Notes under the pieces: generated by a model
What the model was told of the DNA's origin: nothing
What the model saw: the letters and a program-made list of their open reading frames with translations, nothing else
Databases searched by the model: none
Shown here: piece by piece, positions 22,495-34,647 of the stretch
How positions within the stretch are numbered: the stretch's first letter is position 1
Layout: the number at the start of each line of letters is the position of its first letter
Assembly: GCA_025531455.1 (NCBI GenBank)
Contig: JAMYHL010000051.1
Span: forward strand, 236,325-300,324
Direction: 5' to 3'
Source of the DNA: Apiotrichum sp. Y4204
Taxonomy: Eukaryota; Basidiomycota; Tremellomycetes; Trichosporonales; Trichosporonaceae
DNA: 64,000 bases
Program-made: the position numbers and the translations under genes

Positions 22495-24837
22495 ATGCTC
22501 CCCACACCGCCACTCACTCCCGAGACGTTTGCTCTCCCAAACGTCCCCAACGTCCCCAACGTCCCCAACGTAGCGCAAGGTCCACACGTGCCGCAGCGCA
22601 AGCGGACGATCCGGAGCCCCCTCTCCGCCGCCGTCTCCCCCGACTCGCCCCCCTTCGGCGCATTCTCTCTACCTCCCCCCCTCCTCCCAAACCTCGATCT
22701 CGACCTCGAGAACCCCGCCGCCGCGGACGATGGCGCCGCCTCGGTGCCGTGGCGCGCCGACATGTCCGCTTCGGAGCGGGATGCGCGCGAGGCGTGGCTC
22801 GCGGGCGGGCGCGGGCGGCGCGGACTGAGGATCGTCATCGTCACTGGTGAGTGTCATAGTGGATTACGGCCGGGGAAGCGGGGAAAGAACGGAAAAAGAG
22901 TGGCGTTCCAGAAATATATCCACAGTGGCGCTCAGAATCCATATTGCCCAACGCCCGTTCATTTACTCGCCACTGGTTTCTTCAGCTGACGGCAGAAAAC
23001 TTCCTCCCAAAAGTAGACGGCGTGACGCGCACGCTTGCGCGCTTGCTCGAGCACCTCGAGCGCGAGGGCCACCAGTGCATGCTCCTTGGGCCCGGGACGG
23101 GCATGGTGAGTGGAGAACAGTAAGAATAGGAGTAGTAGAGCTGATGGCAGAGCCACTACGCGTCGCATCCTCTGGTGGGCACGGCCGGCGTGCCGCTGGT
23201 AGTATATCCCGGACTGAAGGTGGGTATGAGCGTCTCTCTCAATGCTCAAGCTCACACGCAGCTCAACTTTCTCCGTCCAAAGTTCCTGCGCACGATCCAG
23301 GACTTTGAGCCGGACGTGGTGCACTTTGTGGACCCGATCTGGCTCGGCGCGCAGACCCTCGTGGCCATGGAGCTCGGGTGGGCGGGCGCGGCGTGGGTCG
23401 CCGAGGGCGGCCCCGCGATCGGTACGGGCATTTCCGGCGCCGTCGTCGCGAGCTACCACACGTGAGGAAATATATCTATAGCTACATACTAATCCCAGAA
23501 ACCTCGCGACATACGCGACACTGTTCGGGATGGGCTGGCTCGAACCCATCATGTGGCGCCTCCAGCGCTGGCTCTACTCCAAGACACTCCTCACGCTGTG
23601 TCCGTCTCCCTCTACGAAATCCATGCTTGAATCCCAGTCGTTCGCCGACGTGCGCCTCTGGCCCCGCGGCGTCGACCTGTCGCAATTCGGCCCGTCAAAG
23701 CGGTGCGCAGCCATGCGCGCGAGCTGGGGCGTCGCCGAACTTGCCCCCGGCCAAATCTCTACTACTGCAAAATCCAAATATCCCGCAATCCACCACTCGG
23801 GGCGCAAGTCCAGTCTACCACTGACTCCGCCCGCGAGTCCCGTGACTTCGGCGCAGGACGCGCCGCCCGCATCCCGCCCTCTCCCGTCCCGCATTGTTCT
23901 GCTGTACGTCGGGCGGATATCGTGGGAGAAGAACCTCGTCCTCCTCCTCCGCGCCTACGGTCACATGGCCGCCCCGCGCCCGAAACTCGTATTCATAGGC
24001 GACGGCCCCGCGCGTACCGAGCTGCAGTCCATCTGTGCCGAAGAGGGATTCGACGCCGCGTTCATGGGCCACCGCTCGGGCGCCGAGCTCGCCGCCGCCT
24101 ACGCCTCCGCTGACGTGTTCGCCTTTCCGAGCTTTACAGAGACGTTTGGCCAGGTCGTCCTCGAGGCGCTTGCCTCCGGCCTCGTACGTACCCAAATCTA
24201 ACTTTTACTGACAAGTCAGCCCGTGGTCGGCCTCGACGCCGAAGGGACCCGCGATCTCGTCTCGCACGAACGCACAGGTCTCCTCCTCCCCCTCCCCAGC
24301 AGCGGCAGCAGCGCACAGTGGCCAGCCGTCTGCCGCCCGACCCACCCGCTCTTCAGCACCGCAGTACAGGGCTACGCGGCGCTCCTCTCCCGCGCCGCGA
24401 GCCAACACCCGCACCGGAAGGAAATGGGCGCCACAGCATCAACAGAGGGAATACGGGGTTTCACGTGGTGGGACGCCATGGAGCGCTGCGTGGACGGATA
24501 CCGCGAGGCGCTGGGCCGCTCCCTCTCGGCGCGGAGGCAACGCCAAGTCGAGGCCGCCGCGGCAACATGCGAACACTCCGAGTCCAAATCCAAATCCCGC
24601 TCTCCGTCCCCGTCCCCCTCGCCGCGCATCTCGCGCGTGAACCGCGCCCTCTCGTCGCGCCTCTCCAACCCCGCTACGCGCCGCCCCGAGCCCGAGACGC
24701 TATGGCACCTCAAGACGGTCGCCAAGGCTTTGCTTGTCGCATGTGTGTTTTACTGGATTTGGGCGCGGCACGTCGCTGCGGCGGGGCGCGAGCTTGGCTG
24801 GGACGAGGTGTGGTTCCGCCCCGCAAAGGGAGTGTGA
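22495..24837 (+). CDS. GT4 glycosyltransferase with C-terminal membrane anchor (SQD2-like)
   Basis: Six exons (22495-22846, 22996-23105, 23151-23219, 23262-23461, 23499-24183, 24220-24837) give 677 aa. After a disordered N-terminus with a short NVP repeat, the GT-B fold starts at LRIVIVTENFLPKVDGVTRT; the C-lobe has VLLYVGRISWEKNL, FIGDGPARTEL and the donor-site EX7E motif (FTETFGQVVLEALASGLPVV). The closest pattern is the SQD2/mannosyltransferase branch of GT4, which adds sugars to lipids or glycans. Two disordered inserts (about residues 315-360 and 560-610, rich in S, P and K) interrupt the fold. A hydrophobic helix near the end (AKALLVACVFYWIWA) should anchor it to a membrane. Acceptor and sugar are unknown. 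Introns are 36-45 nt except the first (149 nt). Confidence 0.86.
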
Positions 24838-25337
24838 TTTGGAATTTATTTGGTTAGATGTTTTGTTCTTATCTTATCGTTTATCTTTTATGTGCACGAT
24901 GTTACGACCTTTGGATGACTGAGGCTGGGGCTGACGGATCGCGAGTTAAGAGGGGCGGTTAGTTGTTCGAGAGCATGGACAGACACTGCGTCTCTAGCAG
25001 TTCAGAGCTTCAGAGCTGCAGGGGCATGGGCAGTATCACGGTGGCCAACACGTCCTCTCCTCCAAGTTCATGTACCTCTCATCTGTCAGTCTCTAGTCAC
25101 ACACCCCCTTCGCACCCTCCCCACGCCCGCAGGCTCGCAGCGAATAACAAATGCAACGAGTGGTGAGATGCGACTGCTACTGATTGTAGGATATGCTCGA
25201 CTCGCCCAAGACAACCCTGCGGCCGGCCACAGCATGTGCGCTGCGCGCCCAGCGCCGCTTTTATCTTCCCTGCCCTCTCCCAGAGGACCCTTCATCTCTT
25301 CCTCTCACTGTCCTCCCCTCTCTGCAAAGCACGCCGC
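24838..25337. other. Spacer between convergent genes
   Basis: Five hundred bases separate the stops of the glycosyltransferase and CLU1. It holds both 3' ends; no gene is seen. Confidence 0.6.
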
Positions 25338-28300
25338 TTAGCGCTTCGCGCCGGTACGGCGCTTGCCGCGCAGCGCGTTCTTGCCGCCGCGAGTCTTGCT
25401 CGGCGCATTGCCCTGGATGTACTTTACGAGCTCGTCGACGTCGAGGTGGCCGTGCTCGCCAATGTTGGACGCCTCGCCCTCGGCACCGGCGGCGGCGGCG
25501 GCAGCAGCGGCTGCCTGCTGGACCCTGGCGGCGGCGGCGGCGACCTGCTCGGCGGTCGCGCCGTTCGGGAGGCGCTTGCGGCTCGGGCCAGCGGCAACGG
25601 GGGGCGCAGCGGCACCCTGCACGCGCTGCGCGGCGGCAAGGCGCTCAAGCTGCTGCTTCTTGATCTGCTCCTGTGCCGCGGCATTGCGCTCGACATTGTC
25701 GACGACAGCCTTGAGGAGCTCGGCGTTCTTGCCGACCTCCTTGGTCTGCGCATTGTCCTCGCCGTACGCGGTCTTGAAAATCTCGTGTGCGGTGGTGGAC
25801 GCCTCGAGCGCCTTGTTAAAGTCGCCGCCGAGGAAGTGCGCCTGCGTGAGCTGGTGGAGGGCTGCACCGTACTGCGTGTGCTTGTCGCCAAACTGCTTGG
25901 CGGTGCGCTCGGCCGACTGCTCGAGGAGGGAAATTGAGAGCTGGTGCTCGTTGAGCGCCTGCAGCACGATACCCGCGTTGGAGAGGATCGTGTTCATCTC
26001 CGGGTGGCTCGGGCCGTACATGACCTCCCAAAGCATGAGGATGTGGCGGAAGTAGCGGAGCGACGCCTGCGAGTTGCCCTCGAGGTTTTCAAGCATCGCC
26101 AACTGGAAGTAGTACCCGAGCGTGTCCGGGTGGTAGACGCCGAGAGTGCGCTCGGCGATGATGACGGCCTGGCGCTGGAGGCGGAGACCGGTGGCAATGT
26201 CGAGGCCGAGCGGCTCGTCGCGGTTCGCGTCCTCCTGCTGCGAGAGCTGCTGGATCTTGATGCGCGCGAGCTGGTGCAGAGTCGAAGCGTACTGGTTGTA
26301 CGCAGCCGCAACCTCGGGGTGAATCACAGTGTGGATCGACTCGTAGAGCTGGATACCCTCGAGCATGAACTCGAGACCCATGTCGACCTGGCCGCGGTTG
26401 ATCGTGCTGCGGCCAGCCTCAAAGATCTCCTCGGCGACAAGCACAGGCGGCGCAGTGGAGCGCACCATCGGGACGAGGGTGAGGATGTCAGCGGGCTCAA
26501 ACGTGGTGGTGCGCTTGGTGGGACCAGCAACAGCCTTGGCGCCCTTCTTCGACTTCTTCTCCTTGGCAGCCGGGCGGTTCTCCTTGTCGCTGTCCGCGCT
26601 GGCAGCCTCGGCCGATCCGTCAAAGGCGTAGTCGCGCTGGACGACCTGGAAGGCGAAGCGCTGGGCAAGCTCACGGAGCACCTGGGGACGGCGGAGACCA
26701 GAGGAGAGGAACTTGTCGTCGAGCCTCCAGCGGTAGCGGGCCTCGACCTCGGCGATGATCTCCTTGCGAAGCGACTCGGGGGTGAGCGACACGTACTCGG
26801 GCTCGGCGGTGGCGCCGAGGTCGTAGCGCTCGTACACGGCCTTGGGGGACGCGTTGAAGCCGGTGCCGATGAGACAGTTGAGGAGGTGCGACACAGCGGC
26901 AGGGACCTGTTCGGGAAGGAGGTCGCGCACGAGGCGGCGGAGAACATGCTTGGAGGCACGGAAGACCATCTCGTGGAGGACAATGTCCTTGAGGCCGGCG
27001 AGGTGGCCAGAGGCATCGCGGGCCTGGCCCTCGGGGCCCTTCGAGAACGAGTCGATGGTAGCCGCGAGGAGACCGAGGTAACGCATGTTGATACCGCGCG
27101 CGTGCATGTGGCGGGTGAGCGAAATACCGTCCATGATGCCCGAGGCGGAGCCAGTGAGGACGTCGAGGGCGATGGCCGGCACGGCAATGGTGCGGAGGAA
27201 GATTGACGCATCGCGAACGGCCTTGATAGCCGGGTCGCTCTCGTCAGTGTACTTGGCCGGCCCGAAGCCCTCGGCGCCGTCCTCGGGGATCGAGTCGACG
27301 AACGCGTCGGGGTTGAAGCGGAGCTCAAAGTCCTTGAGGGTGGCGATGGTCGACGGGTCAATCTCCTCGGGCTTGGCCTCCTTGGTCTCCTTGGTCTCCT
27401 TGGCCTCGTCCTTCTCGCCCTCCTTGGTCTCCTTGGCCTCACCCTCCTTGGCCTCGGTCTCGCCCTCCTTGCCCTCCTCCTTGGCCTTCTTAGCCTGCTG
27501 CTCCTCAGTGATCTTGCGGGCCCAGCGCTTGAGCTCCGACTCCCAGAACAGCTCCACAAGCTCGGGACGGAGAAGCGTCATGCGGTGGAGGTAAGTCGGG
27601 GCGTCGACCTCCTTGTCAGGGCCGGCGAGCTTGCCGGCGTAGTCCTTCTCGAGGAACTCGACATCGACAGGGTTGAGACGCGGGAGGTCGAGGAGGTAGC
27701 GGCGGCCATCCGAGCCGCGGAGACCCTTGACCTCGGACGAGGCGTAGAACTCGCGCTCCTCGCCGCCAGCAGAGACCTTGTGCGGGGCAAGGCGCTGGTG
27801 GCCGGCAATCTTCTCCATCACCTCGTGGGTCGCCTGGTCCCAGTGGAGAGTCGAGGTGTGCTCCGAGTCAATACCGTAGATAATCAACGGGTTAGTCGCC
27901 GGCTGCTCGGCGTCCTCGCCCTCGACCTTGACCCAGTCCTCCTTCTTGTCGTCCTCCTTCTTGTCGCTCTCCTCGGAGGCAGGCGGGGCCTGCTGGCGAG
28001 AGAATATGCCGGGAAGGACCGACTGGCAAACCCAGCGCTCACCCTGCCAGTCGATAACGGTGTGGCCGAGGAGGTTGACGCCGTCGACATCGAGACGGTT
28101 GAGGAGACGAACACCCTCGGCGTCCTTGGCGTGCGAGACGTGAGCCGCAGCGTCACCACCAAGGTGGGAGTAGGCGTCAATCGAGTCAATCGCCTTGGTG
28201 ACAAAAATGTTCGACGCAAGCCACATGTGCGAGCGGGCAGGCTCGTTGGGGTTGAGGGCAATGACATCGCCGCGGGCAACGGCAAGAACGGCACGGAGCG

Positions 28301-29699
28301 AGGCCTGGGTGAACTCGGACCAAGTCTTCTGGGCCATGCGCTCGCGGAAGACGCGCTCCTGCATGTTCGAGTGGGGGAGCTCCTTGACGCCCTGGATCTC
28401 CTCGTTCCAGTCGCGCGCGCTGTCGAGCGCGTCCGCAGAGGTCGCGCCGGTGTGGAGGTAAGCGAGCTGGGTGCGGAGGACATCCGGGACGGTGTCGGGC
28501 TTGGGCGCCGGGATGAGCCAGGGGTACGAGGGCTCGGCCTGGGGGATGGCGACAGTGGAGAGCGGGTCGCGCGCCGGCGCCGACGACGAGAGTGAGGGCA
28601 GGGCGAAGAGACGCTCCGAGAACTGGGGGGAGAGGGTGTGGAGGAGGTCGATCAGCGAGTGCACGGGGCCAGCCGAGCTGTCGCGGGGCGCGGCGTCAAA
28701 GTTGTTGACGTTCGACTTGGAAACATACCAGCCGCGCGACGTGCAGACGAGGGTGTAGACGTCGCCCTCGAGGATCGAGACTTGGAGGTAGAGCTGGTGG
28801 CCGCGCTGGCGAAGGTGCGCCGGAGGGGGGTTGAACGGCGAGAGCTGGATCGAGCGGAGACACGGCTGCACCTGGACAGGCGCCTGGGTGACCGGGAGCT
28901 TGGAGAGGGGGACCGACTCGTCCGCAGACCAGGTGGAGAAGGCGTTCTTCTCCTTCTTCTCCTCCTCCGCGGCGCCCTTCTTGCCCTTCTTCTTCTCGTC
29001 CTCGCCGACGACATCAGCCTCGCCAGAGAGAAGACCGTCGCGGACCGACTCGAAGATGGTCGAACCAGGAGCAACACCAAGAGGAGTGCTCAGGGTGTGG
29101 ACGGTGGTGCCGGCCGGCTCAATGTAGTCGAGCAGGCGAATGACGGCCTGGCGGGCCGAAGACTCGGTGTACGGCTCTGGCTGTCAGCAAAACCTCACCC
29201 CCTGTGTTCTACCCACCCTGGACGACCTCGAGGACACGCTCGCCCTCGCCCTCGGGGACGTGGGCAAAGACATCGCCGACCTCGAGCCACTCGGAGAGCT
29301 TCTCGCCGGCGCGGATCTCGATACCGTCCTTGGACTCGGACAGGGCCTCGGCACCCTCACCCTGGCCCGGGAGGCGGAGCGAGTACGGGCCGAGCCAGTA
29401 GCCGCCGACCCACTCTGAGACGGCGAGCTTGAGCTCCTGCACCGACTCGGAGGGCTGCGAGAGGAGCGTGAGCTGCGAGTAGTTCTCGTCGCCAGTCGCC
29501 TTGGGGAGCGTGCGCGCATTGTTGGGCTGGGGCAGGCGGACGACCACGGGGGGAACTGAGGGTTAGTTGGCACAAGACAACTGCAGAGATACCAACCGGT
29601 GGGCTGCTGCTCCTCGGCGGCCTCGGGCTGGGCGTCGACGGCGACCTCGGGGGCGGGCGCAGGCGCCTCAGCCTCGGGCTTGACCTCCTTGGCGGACAT
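25338..29699 (-). CDS. CLU1: Clustered mitochondria protein / eIF3-associated Clu1
   Basis: Three exons (29699-29597, 29555-29217, 29176-25338) give 1426 aa, the normal size of Clu1/Tif31/CluA. The N-terminal ubiquitin-like part is followed by the CLU core (RDWNEEIQGVKELP, LAYLHTGATSADALDSARDW), the GSKIP-like and central regions (GSDGRRYLLDLPRLNPVDVE), and a C-terminal tetratricopeptide block (PDTLGYYFQLAMLENLEGNS; SHPEMNTILSNAGIVLQALN). A lysine/glutamate/threonine-rich insert (EAKETKEGEKDEAKETKETK region) lies mid-protein and a basic tail ends in GAKR. The family binds mRNAs for mitochondrial proteins, keeps mitochondria dispersed and associates with eIF3 in the cytosol. Introns of 41 and 40 nt lie only at the 5' end; the second acceptor was set at 29177 because only that keeps the conserved EPYTESSAR block in frame. 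Confidence 0.95.
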
Positions 29700-32551
29700 G
29701 GTATCGCCGAGAATGGTAGGGAAGGGGCGACGGAAAAAGGAGGGGGGACGGGAGGAACTGCCCGGGGTAAATCAGAAATCAGCCCTCGATGAGCGGTCGC
29801 GATGAACCAGCTATGCACAGGGTGTGAAGGGGGGTGACCGCTGACGATGACCGTATACCGTTCTTCCTGCTCGACGTTGGGCTGTTGTACTGCCGTGTCG
29901 GAGAGGGAGATGGGTGGGTGGGTGTGTTTTTGTGGAGAAGGGGAGAGGGAGAGATTGGGATCTGCTTTCAGCCAGACGGAGAGATAGCCGTTGTTCTCGA
30001 AGACCCCGGAGCAGAGCAGCGGAGCAAGCGGAGCATGCGAGAGGTGGGGAACCAGCGACACCAGCCAGGATGTCTTTTTTTTTCCCGCGGCCAATCTTTT
30101 GGCAGGAGAAACGGACGGAGATCCGGGCCATCCGAAATCTGGCTCCGTCACTTTATCCTCTCTATCAATCACAACCCAAAGCCAGGCGTCGGCGTCAATC
30201 TCGCTTAAATTAACACTCTCTGTTGCTTCCAACATTCATCCGTTGATAAACACATCAGTAGTTGTGCATGCGAAGAATCGACTTTTGGAGACCCGAAGAT
30301 CGAGCACGAGTAAGAGTGAAATGTCTCTTGATATTCCTACGGAAGCGCTGCCCAGCTGCCCAACAAGATCAATCCGAATTGTATTCCTAGTCTACTAGGC
30401 TTCTCCGCGGGGTACTACCTCGAACGCAGGCAGGCAGACCTGGAGATACAAAGATGCAAAGAGAGGAAATCTCGATCTGGATCTCGCAAAGGGTGTGTGC
30501 GTGTATGCGTCGACCCGCGACCTGATCCGATATCCGTGTTGTCGTCCACTTTGGAGATACCACGTACCACTTATGCTCGGTCGCGTGTTCCAGAATCTGT
30601 ACGCGTTTCGTCCTGGTCGTGTGATCGTGTATCGTGTGCCCACATCGAGAGAGACGAGGTGGAGCACCGGAACAACTGGGATCTGCGGTGGGCTCAACTG
30701 CGACGGTCTCATGTCATGGTTGCAATCGACCCCGGATATCGGATCCCGGATCCGTCGGGATGAGGCAGCGCATTGCTCGCCTGATACAGTGGCCAGCAAC
30801 ACGGTCACTCCTGCTGAAGCCACCAGCGACGTGGCGCGTGGCATGTATGTGGCGGCCGGGGCGGCCAGGACGCGGTCGACGCGCAAGTCTGAATCTGGGA
30901 TCCTGGCGTGGAGTATCTGTCCAGCTGTGCATCTGGTTTGGCAATGTCATGAGCGGGCGCGAGAGTGGGTAGCGGGCTGATTAGAGTAAAAGCCATTGCG
31001 ACTGGGAGAACTGGAGACATGACCCGAGTCGCATAGTCCACATGTTCACAAATGCCTTTGGCATTTGGAGCTTTGGACAGCTGGTGGGGGTGGCGCAATG
31101 CTTTCCAGAACAGTACTGCATAGAATCAACGATCGACGCGTTGATCATTACTAGACTCACACACACACACAAACCGCCTAGGAAACCCGTGATCAGCACC
31201 GAATGACCGGACTGCGATCAGCGCGTCCGAGCTCCTCAATTCAACAGATCAACGGGATCGGCATTCAAGATCATCAAGGAGGGCCACGACGCGCGGTGAT
31301 CTCCTGATCAGACGTCCGCCACTGCAGCTCATCAAGCAACCTGCAGTCATCGGCACAATTAGCGCGGCATACGGCCATGATAGCCTTGACCCGGGATTGC
31401 GTCTTTGATCTTTGAAACTCTGAGGCTTTGGACGTTCCTGGGTGGTGCGCGGGTGCCAAGTGGGGATCAAGCGGGGCCCATCCCATTGATTATCGGTGTC
31501 GGCATACAACGCAGGCTAGAGCCAAAAGAGCTAGCGACATCTAGGAAAGGCTATCAGCTATTAGAAGCTAAACTCGTAGTTGTTCCTCGCTCATCTTTGA
31601 TTTGTCCATTAAGTAAATGATTAATATGATCAGCGAGAAGCAAAGACATGCTCTAGATATCTAGATCTGGATCTGCGGTGTGCCGCAGATCGAAAAGTCA
31701 TTCCTCCCGTGGTCCCATGGCGCTCAAAGCCGCTCAAGGCCTCAGGCATTCCACTTTTGGCGGCGCGTCGCATGGCCCCTGCCCGCCCGGGTCGCCTCTC
31801 CTGTTTGCTGTCTGTCCCATCTCGACGTGTCTCGTCTTGGCCCTCTGGCCTCAGGTCTCTGATCTCTGGCCTCTTGGCTTTGTCCTGCTCACCATCACTG
31901 CATCCCCTCCTTCTCACCACCAAGGCCGTTGGGCCTAAGTTACCATACTACTCTTATTCCGTGTTCCATCGGGAGTGCCGTAAACGGGCGGTGCAGTATA
32001 CAGTCTTGGCTTTCCACTCTGTTGCAGTGTACTGCCCACAACTGGCTGCACTGGAATGGATACCTGTCATTATTTGTATCCGACGCGGGCCGGCCAGGGA
32101 CCGGGGGCGCGGATGTCCAAGCTGGAAAGCTAGATGCTGGCCTGGAGCAGCTAGCGGTTTGTGTGTCATATATCGCGAGACGCGCATACGCGTACCCCGG
32201 GATGGGGGGAGGATTGAATAAGAACGTTGAGTTTTATGCATCTGGCTGTGCTGGTTGTCGACGTGGAGGGCCCCACGCGACGCGGTGCGCATTGCGCCGG
32301 CTCAACCGGGCGGGTAGCAGAGCAGAAGCATAAGTGGCGTTTATTGTCTTTTTGGACAGAGTGACACGCGTCACCAAACGAGAGTACAGCTAGTACAGGT
32401 AATCCACCGCTAATCCAACCCGCTCCCTTACTGTGCTGATTGCACCTCCCTTAATAATCACCAGGTCATCTTCTCAATCGCACTTCCCACCTCTCCCCTT
32501 TCTCTTTTTCCTTTTCTTTACTCTTTCCACTCTCTTTCTCTTCAACGGACA
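29700..32551. other. Intergenic region
   Basis: About 2.85 kb between the divergent CLU1 and PDI1 genes. The 5' leaders of both are C/T-rich. I see no further gene, tRNA or repeat of note. Confidence 0.5.
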
Positions 32552-34361
32552 ATGCGCGTCTCCTCCCTCCTCGCCCTCCTCCCCATCCTCACCGGCTTCG
32601 CCGTCGCCTCGGACGTCGTCGACCTCACCCAGGCCAACTTTGAGGGTGAAGTCTTTGGCGCCGACCTCGCTCTTGTCGAGTAAGTTGTGGAAGATCGTGG
32701 AGGGAAGGCGAGGCAACGCATGGCATGTAGGGCGGGACTCGAGCTGGGACATCACGACATCCAGCTCGCAACTCCTTGCCCTGCATCGCTGCGTTAGCCG
32801 CGTCGCTCGCCCCAATTTCATGACAATGTGCTGACGCCGACTCCCCTGCTCTGTCATACAGGTTCTTCGCTCCTTGTAAGTTTCCTACTTGTGATTCACT
32901 GGTATAAATACTAACACCCCAGGGTGTGGCCACTGCAAGAAGTTAGTGTTGCCGTTTGCTTCCCGAACTGCTGACTAACCATCCAGCCTTGCCCCTCACT
33001 ACGAGGAGGCCGCGACCATCCTCAAGAAGAACGGCATCAAGCTCGCCAAGGTTGACTGCACTGTCGAGCAGGACGTCTGCCAGAAGTACGATGTCAACGG
33101 CTACCCCACCCTCAAGGTGTTCCGCAACGGTGTCCCCGTCGACTACAACGGTCCCCGCAAGGCCGACGGCATCGTCTCGTACATGAACAAGCAGAGCCTT
33201 CCCGCCATCACCGAGCTCACCCCGGAGACCCACGACGACTTCACCAAGACCGACAAGGTGTGAGTAGAACACTAAAAGTTACGTCTGACAATCAGCGTCG
33301 TCGTTGCCTACGGTGACGCCAAGCACCCCGTTCCCAAGGCGTTTGAGGAGTACGCCAACACTGCCCGCGACAACTATGTCTTTGGCAAGTTTGAGGGCTC
33401 TGAGCTTCCCAAGCTCGCCGGCAAGCCCAAGCTCCCCGCTGTCGTTCTCTACAAGGAGTTTGACGACGGAGCCGTCACCTTCGACGGCGAGATCACCGCC
33501 GAGGAGCTCCCCAAGTTTGTCAAGGCCCAGTCGATCCCCATCTTTGACGAGCTTGGCCCCGAGAACTTTGCCAACTACGCCGAGCACGGCATCCCCATCG
33601 GCTACATCTTTGCCGACCCGGAGGAGGAGGCCGCCCGCACCGCCATCATCAAGGACGCCACCAAGTTTGCCAAGTCGCAGCGTGGTCTCGTCAACTTTGT
33701 CTACATTGACGCCAAGAAGTTTGGCGAGTACGGCAAGTCGCTTGGTGTCGACGTTGAGAACCTTCCCGGCTTCGTCCTCCAGGACATCTCGTCGCAGACC
33801 AAGTACGTCCTTCCCGAGAAGGTGACCGGCGCCGCCATTGAGAAGTTTGTCACTGGCGCCCTCAAGGGTGACATCAAGCCCACCGTCAAGTCGCAGCCCG
33901 TGCCCGAGACCCAGGACGGCCCCGTCTGGAAGCTCACCGCCGACGGCTGGTCGCAGCTTGTCGACGACGAGACCAAGGACGTCTTCGCCGAGTTCTACGC
34001 CCCCTGGTGTGGTCACTGCCAGCGTCTCGCCCCCATCTGGGACACCCTCGGCGAGAAGTACAAGAACTCGAACGTTGTCATTGCCCAGATGGACGCCACC
34101 GAGAACGACCTTCCTCTTGACGCTCCCTTCCGTATCTCTGGCTACCCGACGCTCAAGTTCCGTCCCGCCGGCACTAACGAGTGGCTCGACTACAACGGCG
34201 ACCGCTCGCTCGAGAACCTTGTCGAGTACATTGAGGAGTCGCGCAAGTCGCCCGTCTCTGCTGGTGAGAAGCGCGCAGCGGCCGAGGAGAAGCCCAAGGA
34301 GGAGGACGACGGACCGGCCGACGAGGACGACGACGAGGCCCCCTCGCACGACGAGCTCTAA
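32552..34361 (+). CDS. PDI1: Protein disulfide isomerase
   Basis: Five exons (32552-32679, 32862-32875, 32923-32941, 32987-33259, 33296-34361) give 499 aa. A signal peptide (MRVSSLLALLPILTGFAVAS) is followed by the a-b-b'-a' thioredoxin domains; both active sites are present, FFAPWCGHCKN about residue 50 and FYAPWCGHCQR about residue 387. An acidic tail ends in the ER-retention signal HDEL. The protein makes and rearranges disulfides in the ER lumen. The first active site is split over two micro-exons of 14 and 19 nt. Codon use is strongly biased toward C-ending codons, as expected for a highly expressed gene. Introns are 182, 47, 45 and 36 nt. A 485-aa antisense frame over this gene is a codon-bias artefact. 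Confidence 0.96.
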
Positions 34362-34647
34362 GCCGCAGGCCGCAAAACGTAGTGTCTCGCGAGAGACTAA
34401 TTTAGTAGCATATGCACATACCCAGATCCCTAGCGCGAGTTGAGCGGCGCGGGCGCGAGCGCAGTCAGAATGCAGAAGTGGAGATGATTGTAGGCGAATC
34501 AACAGGTGCAATGCACGCAGAGTGGACATCTGATCGTCCTTGCCCTCCCTCGTGGACGCCGGTGACGCACAAGTGGAGGTCGGAAACGGACCAGCCAAAA
34601 AAGTTGAACCTCCTCCACCCCTCCATGTTGTTGACACCCAACCCACA

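Noticed and set aside
25944..28595. Long plus-strand open frames (420 and 336 codons) opposite CLU1
   Set aside because: They are mirror images of the CLU1 codon bias: C/G-ending codons keep the reverse frame open. Their products are V/L/E/R-rich with no recognisable domain.
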